Below are positions 61,273 to 64,000 of a stretch of 64,000 nucleotides of DNA, piece by piece. The DNA lies in assembly GCF_029697505.1 (NCBI RefSeq), contig NZ_JARJEF010000001.1, positions 372,001-436,000 of the forward strand, given 5' to 3'. A model generated the notes under the pieces. It was not told the DNA's origin. It made no database searches and saw only the letters and a list, made by a program, of their open reading frames with translations. This DNA is from Pseudophaeobacter profundi (GTDB lineage: Bacteria; Pseudomonadota; Alphaproteobacteria; Rhodobacterales; Rhodobacteraceae). The position numbers were made by a program, and so were the translations under genes. How positions within the stretch are numbered: the first letter of the stretch is position 1; each line of letters begins with the position of its first letter.

Positions 61273-61347
61273 GGCCCGTTCGTCTATCGGTTAGGACGTC
61301 AGGTTTTCAACCTGAAAAGAGGGGTTCGACTCCCCTACGGGCTGCCA
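61273..61347 (+). tRNA. tRNA-Glu (TTC), copy 2
   Basis: Identical in all 75 bases to copy 1. The two genes differ only in flanks beyond a few bases, so this is an old or selected duplication rather than a recent long one. Confidence 0.98.
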
Positions 61348-61526
61348 CTTCCCCACTCTGATTAAGAATAAACGCGGTAACAGCAGTGTTGTATTGCGCT
61401 TTGCCCCTGCCTGCAGGGCTGCGCGGCGCGCCATAGCCGGGGCCACGACAACGCGCAGCAAAGCCTAGCAACCTGTCAGATTAAAACGGATTGCATCTGA
61501 CGCGCTGCCTGGGCATCGCCTCGCCA

Positions 61527-62549
61527 CTAGTGCACGCCGTTTGCCACCGTTTCTGGGTCACCTTTTTGCATGCCCTCTTCATAAAAGAGATGCTGCGACC
61601 GCCCCGCCCGCTTGGCCGCATAGAGCGCCAGGTCAGCCTGATGCAACATGGCTGCAGCCTCCACCGTGCCAGAATTCCACGTCGACAAAGTGGTGCCAGC
61701 GCTGGCTGAAACCTTGCACATCTTGCCACCATAGGGCACTGGCTCTTCCAGTAGGCGGATCAGTCTCTTCGCCAGCCCTGCAAGAACTTTTGGCTCATTA
61801 ACACCTTCAAATATAATGACAAACTCATCACCACCGACACGAGCAACCGTATCGGACTGGCGAGTGCATTCTACCATGACCCTGGCGACACTCTGCAAGA
61901 CTGCATCCCCGGCCGCATGGCCCAGCGTATCGTTGACCTCTTTGAAGAAGTCGAGATCCACATGCATCAAGGCAAAATCCGTGCCCGATCCAATCAGCCG
62001 CTCAAGGATGTGATCCATGGCGCGCCGGTTCTTCAACCCGGTGAGCGTATCGGTAAAGGCCTGTTCCTCGGCAGCAATTTTTGCCCCCTGCAGGCGCAGG
62101 TTCAACTGACGAGACGCCTCCATCGCGGCAGATTTGGCTTCGACCAGGTAGAGCATTTCGATGGTCAGATCCGTGGGCGAAAAGTCCGCGCTGGTCAGAT
62201 CGTAGTCGCGCACCGCCTCAAGCACTGAAATCCCAAAAGACAGGTTTATCAGCGCGCCCTTCCCATCCGGCAGCGGGATCAACATGCCTTTCAGGCCGGT
62301 TTGGGGGCTGTCACGAAACTGGAGATGCAGTTTCGTGCCGACCGTCTTGACCAGGTCATCCATCGAACGCACCCGGCGCGGGCGTGTCATGTCGAAAATA
62401 CGGAAGAACCGCTTGCCCGACCAGTCTAGATCGGGGCGCAGTTTCTTCAATGTGGGGCCGACGGAAACCAAGCGCCCAGCAGCATCGACGACCGCATGCA
62501 TTGGGCACAGGAGATCCATGATCTTCAGAAGTTCAGCGTCATTCATCAT
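61527..62549 (-). CDS. Diguanylate cyclase with H-NOX-associated N-domain
   Basis: 340 residues; its ATG overlaps the H-NOX-like stop (ATGA). Residues 1-135 look like the heme-NO-binding-associated domain (CPMHAVVDAAGRLVSVGPTL, FRIFDMTRPRRV, GKGALINLSFGISV). A coiled-coil linker follows (LYLVEAKSAAMEASRQLNLR). The GGDEF domain starts near 165 (DTLTGLKNRRAMDHIL) with the intact signature GGDEF (239-243), and a product-inhibition I-site RQSD (230-233) exactly 5 residues before it. So it should make c-di-GMP with feedback control. Partner of the neighbouring H-NOX-like protein. Confidence 0.92.
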   Translation of the reverse strand: MMNDAELLKIMDLLCPMHAVVDAAGRLVSVGPTLKKLRPDLDWSGKRFFRIFDMTRPRRVRSMDDLVKTVGTKLHLQFRDSPQTGLKGMLIPLPDGKGALINLSFGISVLEAVRDYDLTSADFSPTDLTIEMLYLVEAKSAAMEASRQLNLRLQGAKIAAEEQAFTDTLTGLKNRRAMDHILERLIGSGTDFALMHVDLDFFKEVNDTLGHAAGDAVLQSVARVMVECTRQSDTVARVGGDEFVIIFEGVNEPKVLAGLAKRLIRLLEEPVPYGGKMCKVSASAGTTLSTWNSGTVEAAAMLHQADLALYAAKRAGRSQHLFYEEGMQKGDPETVANGVH

Positions 62550-63145
62550 AGGCTATGTGCCCCCAGATCAAAGGTCCGCCCTTCGGCAAAATCGGTTTCC
62601 ACTAGGGTGATCGAAATCACCTCTGCGCCCTCGTCAGTGCCATCCTGGGTGCCACGATAGTCCAAGATCACCAGATCACCGTAGTCATCTGCCATGGCCC
62701 GCAACACGCCCATCAGCACAAAGGCAAATCCAGGCAAGCCAGGCTGGCATATCAATTCAAACTGCCCCGGAGAGATTTCTACCAGTTCAAGCGCGGGCAG
62801 ATGCAGATCCGCCACCGCCAATCGCGCCCGATCAGGCAGATCATCCAAGGAATGCAGGAATTCAACATAGTTTACCCCGCCAAACCGAAGCAAACGGCGC
62901 AGGGCTTCAACCTGGGGGTTGGACACCAAAAAGGTACCGGTATCTTCCAGAATTTCAGACAGGGGCCGCTCCTGCGAGCGCTCCAGCGCTCTGAGCATCT
63001 TGGTGGATTGCGCGTCCGTATAGAACAGCATGGCTTCAAACTCTGTAAAGCCAAGGTCAGCGGACTCCATAATACTAGCCCACCGGTCTTCCCCGTAGGT
63101 ACTGACGACAAACGCCTGAATAGCTCTGTTGATCAGACCATGCAT
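62546..63145 (-). CDS. H-NOX-like (heme NO-binding fold) protein, heme ligand apparently missing
   Basis: 199 residues. The overall H-NOX pattern is readable: MHGLINRAIQAFVVSTYGED, ERPLSEILEDTGTFLVSN, the block NYVEFLHSLDDLPDRARLAV and LMGVLRAMADDYGDLV. In canonical H-NOX the proximal heme His falls where Asp105 (in DDLPDRAR) lies by eye alignment, and the YxSxR heme-propionate motif reads ICQPGLP (132-138). So heme binding in the usual manner is doubtful; His98 is the only nearby candidate. Overlaps the diguanylate cyclase gene, so the pair probably acts together. Ligand unknown. Confidence 0.8.
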   Translation of the reverse strand: MHGLINRAIQAFVVSTYGEDRWASIMESADLGFTEFEAMLFYTDAQSTKMLRALERSQERPLSEILEDTGTFLVSNPQVEALRRLLRFGGVNYVEFLHSLDDLPDRARLAVADLHLPALELVEISPGQFELICQPGLPGFAFVLMGVLRAMADDYGDLVILDYRGTQDGTDEGAEVISITLVETDFAEGRTFDLGAHSL

Positions 63146-63534
63146 AAATTGGCCCCTTGTTACACTGCGCCCATAAATGGCGCCGTATCGTTAATATACA
63201 CCCAACAACTAAAGTTTTACCGAACTTCAGGGGGAAATCCTGCGAAAACATCTGGTTGGCACACGTAATTACGCCCCCTTATCCTAGCGTTCTATTGCAA
63301 CCTGAAAAAAATAGATCACCTTGAAATTGCAAATACTTATCCGGGCTCCTCTCTGCTGCCATAAGCCTAGGCCAGGCAAGCAGAACAGACCGCCCCGTCA
63401 ACTGGAACGCGTCATACCGCGATAAACTCGTTTGAGAAAGAAAAACAATCACCCGCTCCCAAAGAAGTGACAAGACACCCGTGTCGATACAGAAACGGAT
63501 CAGCCAGCCGCACAGGGCTGGGCGCTCTTGCCAG
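63146..63534. other. Gap upstream of the H-NOX-like gene
   Basis: 389 bases without a gene. It must hold the promoter of the H-NOX/cyclase operon and the end of the methyltransferase transcript. A short stem CCAGCC/GGCTGG near 63503-63520 could be part of a weak terminator. Nothing else is recognised. Confidence 0.4.
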
Positions 63535-64000
63535 CTAGAAATCGGTGGGTGCGCCGCCTTCCGATTTACGCCGGGCGACAAAATCCTGCAGCGCCTCTCG
63601 GGTTGCGACCTCCATGTCGGGTGGTTCGAACTCGGCCAGGATGTCTTTATAGAGCCTGTTGGCACGCTCTGGCGTCCAGATCGCTCCGGCGGCCTCCCAG
63701 GCCTCATAATTGCGCCAGTCACTCAGATAAGGTTGATAAAAGGCGCTCGCATACCGATCCTGAGTGTGCTGGATGCCAAAGAAATGCCCCTCATGTCCCA
63801 CCTCTCGGATTGCATCCAGGGCGATATCATCCTCTCCGGTGGCGCAGATCTCTGGCTGCATATAGCGCTGAATCTGCTGCAAGACCTCGCAATCCATGAT
63901 GAATTTTTCCGGGCTTGCGATCAGTCCGCCCTCTAGCCAGCCGGCCGCGTGATAAACCATGTTGGTGCCGGATTGCACCGCTGCCCAGAGCGAATTGGAG
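63535..64000 (-). CDS. MttB-family trimethylamine/betaine methyltransferase, 3' part
   Basis: The C-terminal 154 residues of a protein whose start lies beyond the right edge; the frame is open to base 64000. Recognisable MttB-family end: SLWAAVQSGTNMVYHAAGWL, EGGLIASPEKFIMDCEVLQ, then EDDIALDAIREVGHEGHFFG, TQDRYASAFYQPYLSDWRNY and the C-terminal DMEVATREALQDFVARRKSE. Roseobacters carry many non-pyrrolysine members that may demethylate glycine betaine or related amines. The Pyl position lies outside the window, so the subclass is undecided. The sox operon 15 kb away fits the same pathway. Confidence 0.88.
   Translation of the reverse strand, partial: SNSLWAAVQSGTNMVYHAAGWLEGGLIASPEKFIMDCEVLQQIQRYMQPEICATGEDDIALDAIREVGHEGHFFGIQHTQDRYASAFYQPYLSDWRNYEAWEAAGAIWTPERANRLYKDILAEFEPPDMEVATREALQDFVARRKSEGGAPTDF

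Overview
The window is about 64 kb of G+C-rich chromosomal DNA from an alphaproteobacterium, most likely a marine Roseobacter-group member of the Rhodobacteraceae. Evidence: the gene neighbourhoods (helicase - S4 protein - FdxA - CarD; RluD next to RpoH; nrdR/rib/nusB; dnaG-rpoD), a four-subunit sarcosine oxidase with an MttB-family methyltransferase nearby, and a tRNA-His with the alphaproteobacterial form (no G-1, a G1-U72 pair and A73). I see no insertion sequence, prophage, rRNA operon, CRISPR array or plasmid replicon.

Layout. 1-5 kb: the 3' end of a MetY-type sulfhydrylase, a SIMPL-domain periplasmic protein, and a large single-span protein with a GspL/PilM-like front and a GspC/PilP-like tail. 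5-10 kb: 4-hydroxyphenylpyruvate dioxygenase divergent from an Lrp/AsnC regulator, a soluble PAS protein and a CPA2 cation/proton antiporter. 10-12 kb: cobT and cobS, divergent. 12-17.4 kb (minus strand): a TPR protein, an SUV3-like helicase, an S4 RNA-binding protein, FdxA and CarD. 17.5-20.8 kb (plus): an SCP2 protein, an alpha/beta hydrolase and an M3 oligopeptidase. 20.8-24.4 kb: a long CCAGCC-rich non-coding stretch, rpoH behind a perfect sigma-32-type promoter, rluD sharing its start site head-to-head with a small membrane protein gene, and tRNA-His.

25.3-35.9 kb holds the riboflavin/NusB genes on the minus strand (nrdR, ribD, then ribE, ribB, ribH, nusB). They are split by three plus-strand capsule genes (kpsS, an outer-membrane export lipoprotein, kpsC). 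35.9-38.6 kb carries three tandem paralogous secreted proteins of unknown function, a small unknown protein and a DUF393 thiol-redox protein with an odd start. 38.6-42.8 kb is dnaG-rpoD. 43.3-48.4 kb is the sarcosine oxidase operon (soxB-soxD-soxA-soxG), followed by glutamate dehydrogenase. 50.5-53.4 kb is a three-gene TadG/TadE-like cluster. 54-61 kb holds pirin, a TetR regulator with its likely operator, a lipoprotein, hom, glpX, recJ and two identical tRNA-Glu genes. 61.5-63.1 kb is an H-NOX-like gene translationally coupled to a diguanylate cyclase. The right edge is the C-terminal part of an MttB-family methyltransferase.

Most genes are housekeeping: methionine and threonine biosynthesis, tyrosine breakdown, cobalamin and riboflavin synthesis, replication and sigma factors. 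The more unusual material is: the H-NOX-like protein that appears to lack its heme ligand; the triplicated secreted family; the GspL/GspC-like fusion; the capsule genes inside the riboflavin cluster; a structured non-coding stretch near 25 kb; and a 33-nt dispersed repeat present twice. Start codons were chosen by eye from ribosome-binding sites and family N-termini. All homology statements come from reading the sequences, not from database searches.
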